A stretch of 64,000 bases of DNA from Pseudomonas laurentiana (GCF_014648275.1 NZ_BMQU01000008.1:168592-232591); one strand, 5' to 3'; shown: positions 30,898 through 40,133, counted from the first letter of the stretch. Translations and numbers: made by a program. The notes: generated from the sequence alone by a model not told the origin.

Positions 30898-31797
30898 TCA
30901 CTGGCCGAAGTCGGCCACCGTACGCGCAGCATGGATCAGGCAGTCGGTCAGTTCCGGCGAGGAGAACTTGGTCAGTACGGCATTGGCTCCGGCGGCCTTG
31001 GCTTTCTCGCTGTTCATGGCGCTGTCCAGCGAGGTATGCAGGAGCACATACAGGTGCTGGAAGTCCGGCGTTTCGCGCAGGGTGCGGGTAAAGGCGTAGC
31101 CATCCATCTCGGACATCTCGATGTCCGAGACCACCACGTTGATCTCGCGCTCAGTGCCTTGCAGTTCCAGCAATGTGTCGATGGCTTCCTTGGCGCTGCG
31201 GGCGGTGTGGCACTCGATGCCCAGGTTGCGCAAGGTATGCACTGACTGCTGCAGGGCCACCTGGCTGTCGTCCACCACCAGAATATTGGCAGCGCCGAGC
31301 ACCGCCGCGTCTTCTGGCGCCAGTTCGATGTGGGTGTGATCGTGAGGCGCTGGGGTAATACCGTGAATCACTTTTTCGATGTCCAGCACCTGCACCAGCG
31401 TGCCGTCGACCTGGGTTACCCCGGTAATGAACGACTTGCCGCCCGAGGCGAAGGGTGGTGGGCGAATGTCGGTACTCAGGCAATGGACGATCTTGCTCAC
31501 GGCTTGCACATGCAGGCCCTGTTTGGAGCGGCTGATCTCCGTAACGATCAGGCAGCCTCCGTCCGGATCGAGCAGGGGCCGCTCGCCAATGGCACGTGAC
31601 AGGTCGATCACTGACAGCGAGCTGCCGCGCAAGGTCGCAACGCCTTTCACATGGGGGTGCGACTCTGGCAACCGGGTTAGCGGTGGGCAGGAGATGATCT
31701 CGCTGACCTTGAGTAGGTTGATGGCCATCAGCTTGCCGCTGCGCAGGGTGAACAACAGCAGCGACAACGAGTCCGCACGGGCTTTTTGCGAGACCAT
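30898..31797 (-). CDS. cheV: Chemotaxis coupling protein CheV (CheW-REC)
   Basis: This 299-aa cytoplasmic protein joins a CheW-like coupling domain (about residues 8-155, with VSEIISCPPLTRLPESHPHVKG and RGSSLSVIDLS) to a response-regulator receiver domain (about 170-295). The receiver has the acidic pocket in NILVVDDSQV, the phosphoacceptor Asp in VVVSDIEMSEMDG and the conserved Lys in AVLTKFSS. It couples receptors to CheA and adapts through phosphorylation. I chose the ATG at 31797 because a textbook GAAGGTG site lies upstream. The ATG at 31821 lacks one. Confidence 0.92.
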   Translation of the reverse strand: MVSQKARADSLSLLLFTLRSGKLMAINLLKVSEIISCPPLTRLPESHPHVKGVATLRGSSLSVIDLSRAIGERPLLDPDGGCLIVTEISRSKQGLHVQAVSKIVHCLSTDIRPPPFASGGKSFITGVTQVDGTLVQVLDIEKVIHGITPAPHDHTHIELAPEDAAVLGAANILVVDDSQVALQQSVHTLRNLGIECHTARSAKEAIDTLLELQGTEREINVVVSDIEMSEMDGYAFTRTLRETPDFQHLYVLLHTSLDSAMNSEKAKAAGANAVLTKFSSPELTDCLIHAARTVADFGQ

Positions 31798-31867
31798 AGG
31801 CACCTTCAAGGTTAAAAACATGGGGAGATGCTGGGTTATCGGCTCGGCATCGGTTGGCTTTAATGCG

Positions 31868-33421
31868 TCAGCGTAGACCGAGGCGCTTGGCCAGGCGATT
31901 GAGGTTGGCCCGGTCCAGGCCCAACTCACGAGCCGCACTCGCCCAGTTGTGTTGATGGCGTTCGAGGCTGGCCTGGATCAACTCGCGCTGGTACGCGTCC
32001 AGGGCCAGACGCAGGTCGCCGACGATTGTCGCACTGGCAGGGCTTGCGTTGCTGCTGGCCGAGACCGGCTCACTGTGCGGGGTAGGCAGGTCGAGGTCGT
32101 TGGCGCTCAGGCTGAGGATCTTCGGTCGCTCCGGGTGTTGCCCAAGGGCCTTGAGTGCCGAGCGGCCAATCAAGTGTTCCAGTTCACGGACATTGCCAGG
32201 CCAGGTATAGGCCAGCAGTGCGGCCTGGGCGTCGGGGGTCAGGCGCAGGCTGTTCAAACCCATGCGTGAGCGGTTCTGTTCAAGGAAGTAGCCGCTGATC
32301 AGCAACACATCGCGACCACGTTCGCGCAGCGGTGGCACCTGCAGTGGGTAGACACTCAGGCGATGATAGAAGTCGGCGCGGTAGCGACCGGCGCGCACCT
32401 CTTCGGAGAGGTCGCGGTTGGTCGCGGCGATCAGGCGCACATCCACCCGATGCTCTTGATCCGAACCCAAGCGTTGCAACTGGCCGCTTTGCAGCACGCG
32501 CAACAGTTTGGCCTGTACTTGCAGCGACAGTTCGCCGACCTCATCGAGAAACAATGTGCCGCCGTTGGCCAGTTCGAACTTGCCGCGGCGCTCACTGACC
32601 GCGCCGGTAAAGGCCCCGCGCACGTGGCCGAACAGTTCGCTTTCCACCAGGGTGTCGGGCAGTGCGGCGCAGTTCAGGCTCACCAGCGGCTTGTCGGCGC
32701 GTGACGAGGCCGAATGGATGGCCTGGGCCACCAGCTCTTTGCCGACCCCGGTTTCGCCGGTAATCAATACGGTCAGGTCGCTGCTGCCCACCAGGGCGAT
32801 CTCTTCGAGCAGACGCTTGTGCGGCTTGCTCTGGCCGATCAACTCCCGCTCCTGAAGGCCACTGGCCTCGCGGTAGAGTTCGGCCCGTTGGTGTTCGTCT
32901 TCTATGCGCAGGGCCAGGCGCTCGATCCGTTCGGCCACCTTGACCGTTGCGGCGGCCAGGCTGGCGAAGGCTTGCAGCGCGTCGAGCTCAATCTGCTGAA
33001 AGCGCTCCGGGGCGAGTGCGTCCAGGGTGATCAGCCCCCAGGGCTGTTCATCAACGAACAGCGGGCAGCCCATGCAGTCGTGTACTTCAAGGTGCTGGTG
33101 CAGGCCTTCGACCAGGCCATCGTAGGGGTCGGGCAGGTCGCTGTCGCTGGCAAAGCGTGTGGGTTCATGACGACTGAGCAGCACCTGAAACCGTGGGTGT
33201 TCGCTGATTTTGAAGCGCCGCCCCAAGGTGTCGGTACTCAAGCCATCGACGGCTAACGGTACCAGCCATTCACCTTCCCGTTTGAGCAGGGCGGCAGCGT
33301 CGCACGGCAACAGGGTGCGCATAGCCTCCAACAGGCGTCGATAACGCTCGCGCTCTGGCAGTTCACGGGACAGGTCGCTGACCAGAGGCAGCAGGGCGGT
33401 GAGCAGGGGCTTTGCGGTCAT
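31868..33421 (-). CDS. fhpR: Nitric-oxide-responsive sigma54 activator, NorR/FhpR type
   Basis: This 517-aa enhancer-binding protein has an N-terminal GAF domain (about 20-165) that in NorR carries a non-haem iron for NO. A central AAA+ domain follows, with Walker A GETGVGKE (about 222-229) and the sigma54-contacting loop GAFTGA (about 269-274). A Fis-type helix-turn-helix lies at the C-terminus (NWASAARELGLDRANLNRLAKRLGL). It is divergent from the flavohaemoglobin gene. In P. aeruginosa the equivalent FhpR activates fhp. Three NorR-type sites lie between the two genes. Confidence 0.95.
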   Translation of the reverse strand: MTAKPLLTALLPLVSDLSRELPERERYRRLLEAMRTLLPCDAAALLKREGEWLVPLAVDGLSTDTLGRRFKISEHPRFQVLLSRHEPTRFASDSDLPDPYDGLVEGLHQHLEVHDCMGCPLFVDEQPWGLITLDALAPERFQQIELDALQAFASLAAATVKVAERIERLALRIEDEHQRAELYREASGLQERELIGQSKPHKRLLEEIALVGSSDLTVLITGETGVGKELVAQAIHSASSRADKPLVSLNCAALPDTLVESELFGHVRGAFTGAVSERRGKFELANGGTLFLDEVGELSLQVQAKLLRVLQSGQLQRLGSDQEHRVDVRLIAATNRDLSEEVRAGRYRADFYHRLSVYPLQVPPLRERGRDVLLISGYFLEQNRSRMGLNSLRLTPDAQAALLAYTWPGNVRELEHLIGRSALKALGQHPERPKILSLSANDLDLPTPHSEPVSASSNASPASATIVGDLRLALDAYQRELIQASLERHQHNWASAARELGLDRANLNRLAKRLGLR

Positions 33422-33427
33422 AATGAC
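33417..33427. promoter_or_regulatory. NorR-type binding site 1
   Basis: GTCATAATGAC (GT-N7-AC, inverted GTCA/TGAC) overlaps the fhpR start codon. It is one of three related sites upstream of hmp. Confidence 0.7.
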
Positions 33428-33435
33428 TCCTGTTG

Positions 33436-33446
33436 GTCTAAATGAC
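33436..33446. promoter_or_regulatory. NorR-type binding site 2
   Basis: GTCTAAATGAC fits GT-N7-AC with one arm imperfect. Its centre is 19 bp from that of site 1. Confidence 0.65.
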
Positions 33447-33461
33447 TATAAAACAGATGGG

Positions 33462-33472
33462 GTCATAATGAC
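33462..33472. promoter_or_regulatory. NorR-type binding site 3
   Basis: GTCATAATGAC is identical to site 1, with its centre 26 bp from that of site 2. Three such enhancer sites are known to be needed for NorR hexamer assembly at the E. coli norV promoter. Confidence 0.7.
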
Positions 33473-33513
33473 TCTATATTTTTTAAGTTATTGATTTTAT
33501 TGGTTTTTATAGT

Positions 33514-33529
33514 TGGCATGGTTCCTGAA
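33514..33529 (+). promoter_or_regulatory. Candidate sigma54 promoter of hmp
   Basis: TTGGCATG-N4-CTGA keeps the -24 GG (33515-33516) and the correct spacing. However, the -12 element reads TGA instead of TGC. It lies 41-55 bp downstream of NorR site 3 and about 50 bp before the hmp ATG. The position is right but the -12 mismatch lowers confidence. Confidence 0.45.
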
Positions 33530-33577
33530 TTACTAGCAGCAGTTCTTATCAGAAGCCATAGGCTCAGGAGTCCCCTA

Positions 33578-34759
33578 ATGCTCAACGCCCAAGACCGTGC
33601 AATCATCAAGGCGACCGTTCCGCTGTTGGAAAGCGGTGGTGAAGCGCTGACGACGCATTTCTACAAGCTGATGCTCAGTGAGTACCCCGAGGTGCGTCCG
33701 CTGTTCAACCAGGCTCACCAGGCCAGTGGCGATCAGCCACGTGCATTGGCCAATGGCGTACTGATGTATGCGCGGCACATCGATCAGCTTGAACAACTGG
33801 GTGGGTTGGTTGGGCAGATTATCAACAAGCATGTGGCCTTGCAGATCCTGCCGGAGCATTACCCGATCGTTGGTAGCTGCCTGTTGCGTGCAATAGAAGA
33901 AGTACTGGGCAGCGAAATCGCAACCCCTGAAGTCATTGCAGCCTGGGGGGCGGCGTATCAACAACTGGCCGACATCCTGATCGGCGCTGAAGCCCAGGTC
34001 TATGACCAGAAAGCCGAAGCCGTTGGCGGCTGGCGTGGTGCGCGGGTATTCAAGCTGGTCGCGAAGGTGGAGGAGAGCAGCGAGATCGTTTCCTTCTACT
34101 TCGAGCCTGAAGATGGCGGTGCGATTCTGGCGGCAGAGCCGGGCCAGTACATTGGCCTGCAACTGTTCATCGACGGTGAAGAACACCGTCGCAACTACTC
34201 GCTGTCGGCGCTGAGCACGGGCGGTCAGTACCGCATCAGTGTCAAGCGTGAAGTGGGCGGCAAAGTGTCCAACTACCTGCATGAGCAACTGCAGGTGGGC
34301 GACACCCTGAACCTGTTCCCGCCAGCGGGCGAGTTCACCTTGGCCGCGAGCGATAAGCCGCTGGTGCTGATCAGCGGTGGCGTAGGCATCACACCGACCC
34401 TGGCGATGGTTGAGGCGGCGCTGTCCAGCGGTCGCTTGATTCACTTCATCCACTGCGCCCGTAACGGTGCTGTGCATGCTTTCCGTGGCTGGATCGACGA
34501 CTTGGCCGCAACGCATCCGCAGTTCAAGCGCTTCTATTGCTACGCCGAAGACGATGGCGTGAGCCCGGCTGCCGACGCGGTGGGCTTGTTGACCCTCGAT
34601 CAGTTGGGGCAGTGGCTGCCGGCTGAGCGTGACGTGGATGCCTACTTCCTCGGGCCTAAAGGGTTCATGGCGACCGTCAAGCGTCACCTGAAAGGTCTGG
34701 GTGTGCCGGAGCAACAGAGCCGTTACGAATTCTTCGGGCCGGCTGCAGCACTGGAGTAA
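33578..34759 (+). CDS. hmp: Flavohaemoglobin, nitric oxide dioxygenase
   Basis: This 393-aa cytoplasmic enzyme oxidises NO to nitrate using O2 and NAD(P)H. An N-terminal globin domain (about 1-140) has the proximal haem His in NKHVALQILPEHYPIVG. It is followed by an FAD domain (RRNYSLSAL, about residue 206) and a NAD domain (LISGGVGITPTLAM, about 270). The C-terminal block YFLGPKGFM is canonical. The ATG at 33578 has CAGGAG upstream. In Pseudomonas this gene is also called fhp. It is divergent from its activator gene. Confidence 0.97.
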   Translation: MLNAQDRAIIKATVPLLESGGEALTTHFYKLMLSEYPEVRPLFNQAHQASGDQPRALANGVLMYARHIDQLEQLGGLVGQIINKHVALQILPEHYPIVGSCLLRAIEEVLGSEIATPEVIAAWGAAYQQLADILIGAEAQVYDQKAEAVGGWRGARVFKLVAKVEESSEIVSFYFEPEDGGAILAAEPGQYIGLQLFIDGEEHRRNYSLSALSTGGQYRISVKREVGGKVSNYLHEQLQVGDTLNLFPPAGEFTLAASDKPLVLISGGVGITPTLAMVEAALSSGRLIHFIHCARNGAVHAFRGWIDDLAATHPQFKRFYCYAEDDGVSPAADAVGLLTLDQLGQWLPAERDVDAYFLGPKGFMATVKRHLKGLGVPEQQSRYEFFGPAAALE

Positions 34760-34776
34760 CCCCGCAACCTGCCAAC

Positions 34777-34805
34777 AAGGCCCGCTCCTGCCTGGAGTGG
34801 GCCTT
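34777..34805. terminator. Hairpin after hmp
   Basis: The arms AAGGCCCGCTCC and GGAGTGGGCCTT (12 bp, one G-T) have a 5-nt loop and start 18 bp after the stop. There is no T-tract, so it may be a factor-independent pause or a REP-like element. Confidence 0.55.
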
Positions 34806-34834
34806 GCTCGCGGTGCTGCACCCTGTGCGGCAAT

Positions 34835-35104
34835 CTATAAGGCATCTGCAGGCGTTAATCCTGCATTAATCGGCCTATCCTTCACTACCTGACGTCGATG
34901 GCGCATGCCTGCGAATCGCCGAATCAGGAAGTCCTTCCTGTCTTCCCCTTTCGCTTTCCGTTCGATACGGTCCGTTGCCCTGGTGTAGCAGTCGGCGATT
35001 GACCCGCCACCTTCATGGTGGGTGCGGGGCGCGAATTTGGCACGTTCAAAGGCCAGAGCCAGCGTGTAGACTTTCTCCTGGCGGTGGGTCGCCGGCGGAG
35101 TCAC
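34835..35104 (-). CDS. Hypothetical small basic protein (uncertain)
   Basis: This 89-codon frame starts at GTG and is charged and protein-like in composition (for example LALAFERAKFAPRTHHEGGG and IERKAKGEDRKDFLIRRF). No other gene lies on either strand here. No ribosome site is visible before the GTG at 35104, and I recognise no family. It is divergent from dsbB with 22 bp between the starts. It could be a real small gene with a different start, or non-coding. Confidence 0.4.
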   Translation of the reverse strand: MTPPATHRQEKVYTLALAFERAKFAPRTHHEGGGSIADCYTRATDRIERKAKGEDRKDFLIRRFAGMRHRRQVVKDRPINAGLTPADAL

Positions 35105-35126
35105 TTATCTATTAAAGGGAACAGTA

Positions 35127-35633
35127 ATGAATGAGCACGTACAGCGCCTGAACCGAGAACGGCGCTTTCTGGTTCTGTTGGGGATAATCTGCCTGGCGTT
35201 GATTGGAGGCGCACTGTATATGCAGATCGTCCTTGGCGAGGCACCGTGCCCGCTGTGTATCCTGCAGCGCTACGCGTTGCTGCTGATCGCCCTGTTTGCC
35301 TTCATTGGTGCGGCCATGCCCGGCAAGCGCAGCCTGACGGTCTTCGAGGCACTGGTAGTGCTCAGTGCCATTGGCGGTATCGCCGCAGCGGGCAACCATG
35401 TCTATATTCTGGCCAACCCGGCCGTCAGTTGTGGCATCGATACGCTTCAACCGATCGTTGACGGGTTGCCGCTGGCATCGGTCCTGCCGCTGGTGTTCCA
35501 GGTCGATGGCTTTTGCTCGACGCCTTACCCGCCCGTGCTGGGGTTGTCGCTGGCGCAGTGGGCGTTGCTGGCCTTTACATTGACGGCTGTGCTGGTGCCG
35601 CTGGGCATCTACCGCAACCGTCGTCGGCCTTAG
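35127..35633 (+). CDS. dsbB: Disulfide bond formation protein DsbB
   Basis: This 168-aa four-helix inner-membrane protein reoxidises DsbA and passes electrons to quinone. The first periplasmic CxxC is in GEAPCPLCILQRYALL (about residues 36-39). The second cysteine pair is in NPAVSCGIDTLQP (about 98) and VDGFCSTPYPP (about 129). An AAAGGGA site precedes the ATG. It lies directly upstream of cyoABCDE, which also works with the quinone pool. A 9-bp hairpin follows the gene. Confidence 0.93.
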   Translation: MNEHVQRLNRERRFLVLLGIICLALIGGALYMQIVLGEAPCPLCILQRYALLLIALFAFIGAAMPGKRSLTVFEALVVLSAIGGIAAAGNHVYILANPAVSCGIDTLQPIVDGLPLASVLPLVFQVDGFCSTPYPPVLGLSLAQWALLAFTLTAVLVPLGIYRNRRRP

Positions 35634-35659
35634 ACAAAAGTCACGCGTCGGGCAAGCTC

Positions 35660-35693
35660 GCTGCGACAGCAAGTAGGCCTGAAATGTCGCAGC
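35660..35693. terminator. 9-bp perfect hairpin after dsbB
   Basis: The arms GCTGCGACA (35660-35668) and TGTCGCAGC (35685-35693) lie 27 bp after the dsbB stop. The arms repeat the GCGACA/TGTCGC half-site seen again at 35758, so this may be a regulator site as well as, or instead of, a terminator. Confidence 0.5.
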
Positions 35694-35697
35694 AACA

Positions 35698-35711
35698 TTG
35701 ATCTGGATCAA
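35698..35711 (+). promoter_or_regulatory. Perfect ANR/FNR box upstream of cyoABCDE
   Basis: TTGAT-CTGG-ATCAA matches the FNR/ANR consensus at all 10 specified bases. ANR control of cyo is known in P. putida. The box lies 483 bp upstream of cyoA and about 160 bp upstream of the best -10 seen. Confidence 0.8.
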
Positions 35712-35757
35712 GTCGCAGCCCTTTTAGCACGGGCCTTTCAGGTGTGTCGGAAGGGGT

Positions 35758-35772
35758 GCGACAAACTGTCGC
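35758..35772. promoter_or_regulatory. GCGAC-N5-GTCGC inverted repeat, RoxR/PrrA-like site
   Basis: GCGAC-AAACT-GTCGC is a perfect inverted repeat in the dsbB-cyoA gap. It resembles the GCGRC-N5-GNCGC type of site proposed for RegA/PrrA/ActR redox regulators, of which RoxR is the Pseudomonas member. The assignment is by motif memory only. Confidence 0.45.
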
Positions 35773-36193
35773 GAAATTGATTTTGCAAGATTTATTGTTG
35801 CAGATTCTGTAAAGGACTGTTGCTCAATAAGTCATAGTCAATGCCAGGTTACATATCTACAATCGCCCCCAATTTCCGTTCGGCACCGCTTGCGAGTCGC
35901 AGGATTAAAGGAGCTCAGGCTCTTTTCGCTGACTCTGTCGAGCATCGCCTGCGGCGATGCCGGGCTGACCCCCCTCCGTGATTTCCCGCACCAAATGGAC
36001 TTGGTCTGAAGACAGGCCCGTTGCCTACGAAGTCAAAATAAAAACCATCGTTATATAAGGTTTTGCTGAGTCGCCACAGCGGTCGTTCATGCATAACCCT
36101 ATTCGATCCCGTAAATGCTAACGCTTGGCAGGACGAAGTGTTGGCGACCAAAACACACATTGCATTGAAGCAAGCTGCTCTAGAGGTCGTGAA

Positions 36194-37141
36194 ATGAGTA
36201 AAAAGCGTTACCCCAGACTGTTTGGCATTCTGCCCTTTTTAGGCATGCTTTTTCTCAGTGGGTGCAACTGGACCCTGCTCGACCCGAAGGGGCAGGTCGG
36301 CATTGAGCAAAAGAACCTTATCCTGATCGCTACCGGCCTGATGCTGTTGGTGGTGATTCCGGTCATCCTGATGACCATCGCGTTCGCCTGGAAGTATCGT
36401 GCTTCCAACAAGGCAGCCAACTACACGCCTGACTGGTCGCACTCGACCAAGATCGAAGTGGCGGTCTGGACCATCCCGGTACTGATCATCATTGCGCTGG
36501 GCTATGTCACCTACAAGACGACCCACTCGCTGGATCCGTATCGTCCTCTGGATTCGGACGTGAAGCCGGTGCAGATCGACGTGGTCGCGCTGGACTGGAA
36601 ATGGCTGTTCATCTACCCGGAACAAGGCATTGCCACGGTCAACAAGATCGTCTTCCCGGCCAATACCCCGGTTAACTTCCGCGTGACCTCCGATGCGGTG
36701 ATGAACTCGTTCTTCATCCCGGGTCTGGGTGGCCAGATCTACGCCATGGCCGGTATGACCACCAAACTGCACCTGATCGCCAACGAGAAGGGTGAGTTCG
36801 ACGGTATCTCCGCCAACTACAGCGGCGCGGGTTTCACCGGTATGAAGTTCAAGGCAATTGCCACCTCTCAGGCTGATTTCGACGCCTGGGTAAACGAAGT
36901 CAAGCAGTCGCCTAAGCAGCTGGAAGCAGCTGAGTACGAGGCTCTGGCCAAACCAAGCGAAAACAATCCGGTTGCGCTGTACGGCGCTGCACCGGCTGAC
37001 TTCTTCCAGACCATCGTCGACAAGTACGAAGGCATGAAACGTGGCAAGCCTGTGCACCACGAGAAGGAAGCCAGCAAGGAAGTAGCCGCTGTGCAAGAGG
37101 TGGACACGAGTATGCATTCAGCTGCTGGGGCAGAGGAGTAA
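36194..37141 (+). CDS. cyoA: Cytochrome bo3 ubiquinol oxidase subunit II
   Basis: This 315-aa lipoprotein subunit has a type II signal peptide with a lipobox at LFLSGCNW (lipidated Cys about 23). Two TM helices follow (about 42-65 and 85-110), then a periplasmic cupredoxin domain (about 125-280). As in other quinol oxidases the CuA ligands are absent. The ATG at 36194 starts [11 protein letters not shown]. The open frame upstream is leader. It is the first gene of cyoABCDE. Confidence 0.97.
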   Translation: MSKKRYPRLFGILPFLGMLFLSGCNWTLLDPKGQVGIEQKNLILIATGLMLLVVIPVILMTIAFAWKYRASNKAANYTPDWSHSTKIEVAVWTIPVLIIIALGYVTYKTTHSLDPYRPLDSDVKPVQIDVVALDWKWLFIYPEQGIATVNKIVFPANTPVNFRVTSDAVMNSFFIPGLGGQIYAMAGMTTKLHLIANEKGEFDGISANYSGAGFTGMKFKAIATSQADFDAWVNEVKQSPKQLEAAEYEALAKPSENNPVALYGAAPADFFQTIVDKYEGMKRGKPVHHEKEASKEVAAVQEVDTSMHSAAGAEE

Positions 37142-37144
37142 GAG

Positions 37145-39166
37145 ATGTTCGGTAAACTAAGTCTGGATGCGATACCGTATCACGAGCCGATAGTCATGGT
37201 GACCATTGCCATGATCGCGCTCGGCGGTATCGCGCTGATCGGTGCTATCACCTATTTCCGCAAGTGGACCTACCTGTGGACTGAGTGGCTGACTTCGGTC
37301 GACCACAAGAAAATCGGGGTGATGTACATCATCGTCGCGATGGTCATGCTTCTGCGCGGCTTTGCCGATGCCATCATGATGCGTACCCAGTTGGCCATGG
37401 CCACTGGTGGCGGCGAGGGCTACCTGCCGCCCGAACACTATGACCAGATCTTCACCGCTCACGGTGTGATCATGATCATCTTCATGGCCATGCCATTCTT
37501 CACCGGCTTGATGAACATTGTTCTGCCGCTGCAGATCGGTGCCCGTGACGTGGCCTTCCCGTTCCTGAACTCCCTGAGCTTCTGGCTGCTGGTGTCCGGC
37601 GTTGCGCTGGTCAACATCTCCCTGGGCGTTGGTGAATTCGCCAAGACCGGTTGGGTTGCCTATCCGCCGCTGGCCGGGATTCAGTACAGCCCTGGCGTCG
37701 GTGTGGACTACTACATCTGGGCGCTACAGATATCCGGGTTGGGGACAACGCTAACGGGTGTCAACTTCCTCGCCACCGTGCTGAAAATGCGCGCGCCTGG
37801 CATGAAGCTGATGGACATGCCGATCTTCACCTGGACCTGCACCTGGGCCAACATCCTGATCGTGGCATCGTTCCCGATCCTGACGGCTACCCTTGCGCTG
37901 CTGACTGTTGACCGTTATCTGGACTTCCACATTTTCACCAACGAGCTTGGTGGGAACCCGATGATGTACGTCAACCTGTTCTGGGCGTGGGGTCACCCTG
38001 AGGTGTACATCCTGATCCTGCCGGCGTTCGGCGTGTTCTCGGAAGTCATTTCGACCTTCACCGGCAAGCGTCTGTTCGGCCACAAGTCGATGATCTACGC
38101 CAGTGGCGCGATCTCGGTACTGGGCTTCGGCGTTTGGCTGCACCACTTCTTCACCATGGGTTCGGGCGCTAGCGTCAACACCTTCTTCGGTCTGGCGACG
38201 ATGCTGATTTCGATCCCGACCGGTGTGAAACTGTTCAACTGGCTGTTCACCATCTACCAGGGCCGTCTGCGCTTCACCGCGCCAGTATGCTGGACCCTGG
38301 GCTTCATGATCACCTTCTCCATCGGTGGTATGACGGGTGTTCTGCTGGCGGTTCCAGGTGCTGACTTCGTTCTGCACAACAGCCTGTTCGTTATTGCTCA
38401 CTTCCACAACGTGATCATCGGTGGCGCGGTATTCGGCTACATCGCCGGTTTCGCCTTCTGGTTCCCGAAAGCCTTCGGTTTCACCCTGAACGAGAAGTGG
38501 GGCAAAGCAGCCTTCTGGTTCTGGATCTCCGGTTTCTACGTGGCCTTCATGCCGCTGTACGCACTGGGCTTCATGGGTATGACCCGTCGTCTGAACAGCT
38601 CGACCAACCCTGCCTGGGAACCGTACCTGTACGTTGCGGTGATCGGTGCGGTGCTGATCCTGTTCGGTATCGCTTGCCAGCTGATCCAGCTGTACGTTTC
38701 GATCCGTGATCGCAAGCAGAACATGGACGTCACCGGTGACCCGTGGAACGCCCATACCCTGGAGTGGTCGACCTCGTCGCCGCCACCGTTCTACAACTTC
38801 GCCACCCTGCCAGTTAATGCCGGCCTGGATGCATTCACCGAAGCCAAGCGTGATGGTTCTGCGTACAAGGCACCTGCCAAGTACAGCGCGATCCACATGC
38901 CGAACAACACCGCCACTGGCGTGTGGATGGGTGCTCTGATCACTGTGTTCGGTTTCGCCATGATCTGGCACATCTGGTGGCTGGTTGTCGCCAGCCTGGT
39001 TGGCACCATTGCTGTCTTCGTTGCTCACGCTGCACGTGACGACCAGGGCTACATGGTTCCAGCAGAGGAAGTCGCCCGCATCGAGGGTGAGCGTTTGAAG
39101 GCCATGGGCCTGGCAACCGGCTCCCCAGTGCATGGCGCACGTGTCGAATCGTTTGAACGGGTTTAA
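37145..39166 (+). CDS. cyoB: Cytochrome bo3 ubiquinol oxidase subunit I
   Basis: This 673-aa catalytic subunit has low-spin haem b, haem o3 and CuB. It has 14-15 predicted TM helices. The cross-linked His-Tyr/CuB block is [21 protein letters not shown], the CuB histidines are in [11 protein letters not shown], and haem-ligand helices are near [13 protein letters not shown]. It reduces O2 to water with quinol and pumps protons. GAGGAG lies before the start, which follows 3 bp after the cyoA stop. Confidence 0.98.
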   Translation: MFGKLSLDAIPYHEPIVMVTIAMIALGGIALIGAITYFRKWTYLWTEWLTSVDHKKIGVMYIIVAMVMLLRGFADAIMMRTQLAMATGGGEGYLPPEHYDQIFTAHGVIMIIFMAMPFFTGLMNIVLPLQIGARDVAFPFLNSLSFWLLVSGVALVNISLGVGEFAKTGWVAYPPLAGIQYSPGVGVDYYIWALQISGLGTTLTGVNFLATVLKMRAPGMKLMDMPIFTWTCTWANILIVASFPILTATLALLTVDRYLDFHIFTNELGGNPMMYVNLFWAWGHPEVYILILPAFGVFSEVISTFTGKRLFGHKSMIYASGAISVLGFGVWLHHFFTMGSGASVNTFFGLATMLISIPTGVKLFNWLFTIYQGRLRFTAPVCWTLGFMITFSIGGMTGVLLAVPGADFVLHNSLFVIAHFHNVIIGGAVFGYIAGFAFWFPKAFGFTLNEKWGKAAFWFWISGFYVAFMPLYALGFMGMTRRLNSSTNPAWEPYLYVAVIGAVLILFGIACQLIQLYVSIRDRKQNMDVTGDPWNAHTLEWSTSSPPPFYNFATLPVNAGLDAFTEAKRDGSAYKAPAKYSAIHMPNNTATGVWMGALITVFGFAMIWHIWWLVVASLVGTIAVFVAHAARDDQGYMVPAEEVARIEGERLKAMGLATGSPVHGARVESFERV

Positions 39167-39169
39167 TCA

Positions 39170-39793
39170 ATGTCCAGTCATGTATTGAATGCTGATGCTG
39201 CTCATGGTCACGACCATGGGCACGAAGAACACCACGACTCGGGCCCGATGACCGTATTCGGTTTCTGGCTCTACCTGATGACCGACTGCATCCTGTTTGC
39301 GTCGATCTTCGCGGCCTTCGGGGTACTGTCGAATAACTTCGCCGGTGGTCCGTCGGGTCATGACATCTTCGAACTGAACTACGTACTGGGTGAAACCGCG
39401 CTGCTGCTGTTCTCCAGTATCACCTTCGGTTTCGCCATGCTGGCGATGTACAAGGGCAACAAGAACGGTGTACTGGCCTGGTTGGCCATCACCTTCCTGT
39501 TGGGCCTTGGCTTCATCGTGATGGAAGTCAACGAGTTCCATCTGCTGGTCTCTGAGGGCTTCGGTCCTCAGCGCAGCGGCTTCCTCTCGGGCTTCTTCGC
39601 ACTGGTGGGTACTCACGGTCTGCACGTGACCGGCGGCCTGATCTGGATGGCTGTAATGATGTACCAGATCAACAAGAAGGGTATCACTGCAACCAACAAG
39701 ACCCGCATGAGCTGCCTGAGCCTGTTCTGGCACTTCCTGGACGTGGTCTGGATCTGCGTGTTCACCGTTGTCTACCTGCTGGGGGTTCTGTAA
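39170..39793 (+). CDS. cyoC: Cytochrome bo3 ubiquinol oxidase subunit III
   Basis: This 207-aa five-helix membrane subunit has a His/Asp/Glu-rich N-terminus ([15 protein letters not shown]). Its family blocks are [21 protein letters not shown] and [14 protein letters not shown]. It stabilises subunit I. It begins 3 bp after the cyoB stop and abuts cyoD. Confidence 0.96.
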   Translation: MSSHVLNADAAHGHDHGHEEHHDSGPMTVFGFWLYLMTDCILFASIFAAFGVLSNNFAGGPSGHDIFELNYVLGETALLLFSSITFGFAMLAMYKGNKNGVLAWLAITFLLGLGFIVMEVNEFHLLVSEGFGPQRSGFLSGFFALVGTHGLHVTGGLIWMAVMMYQINKKGITATNKTRMSCLSLFWHFLDVVWICVFTVVYLLGVL

Positions 39794-40123
39794 ATGGCTA
39801 ACGCTCACCATAGTCACGACGCCAGCCACGGCAGCTACAAGTCGTATGCGATCGGTTTCATCCTGTCGGTCATCCTGACGGTCATTCCATTTGGTCTGGT
39901 GATGTACCCAAGCCTGCCAAAAGACATGACCATCCTGATCGTGGTGGCCTTCGCAGTGATCCAGGTGGTCGTCCATCTGTTTTACTTCCTGCATCTGGAC
40001 AGCTCGCGCGAGCAGCGCTGGAACGTCAGTGCCTTCCTGTTCACGGGGCTGGTTATCGTGCTTCTGGTCGGTCTGTCCCTGTGGATCATGTTCAACATCC
40101 ACACCAGCATGATGGCGAAGTGA
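39794..40123 (+). CDS. cyoD: Cytochrome bo3 ubiquinol oxidase subunit IV
   Basis: This 109-aa three-helix subunit has a His-rich start ([17 protein letters not shown]) and hydrophobic helices around residues 20-40, 45-68 and 80-103. It assists assembly of the CuB site in subunit I. Its ATG follows the cyoC stop with no gap. Confidence 0.95.
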   Translation: MANAHHSHDASHGSYKSYAIGFILSVILTVIPFGLVMYPSLPKDMTILIVVAFAVIQVVVHLFYFLHLDSSREQRWNVSAFLFTGLVIVLLVGLSLWIMFNIHTSMMAK

Positions 40124-40133
40124 GGTAGACAGC

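Larger units (their letters stand above)
35634..36193 (+). promoter_or_regulatory. 560-bp cyo control region and long leader
   Basis: No convincing gene lies between dsbB and cyoA. The region holds repeated TGTCGC/GCGACA half-sites, the ANR box, and a possible promoter (TAGTCA at 35835, 17 bp, TACAAT at 35858-35863). A tight 8-bp hairpin (GCATCGCC/GGCGATGC, 35942-35960) and an A-rich AANAANAA match (36037-36044) of the kind bound by Hfq/Crc follow. If the TACAAT promoter is used, the cyoA leader is about 320 nt, long enough for post-transcriptional control. Confidence 0.6.

Noticed and set aside
35915-36160. 81-codon frame on the minus strand in the cyo leader
   Set aside because: No ribosome site or family. 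It overlaps the predicted leader hairpin and is more likely non-coding.
37751-39133. 460-codon open frame on the minus strand
   Set aside because: It is antisense to cyoB. Composition is low in hydrophobics and rich in His/Gln/Arg, typical of a shadow frame.
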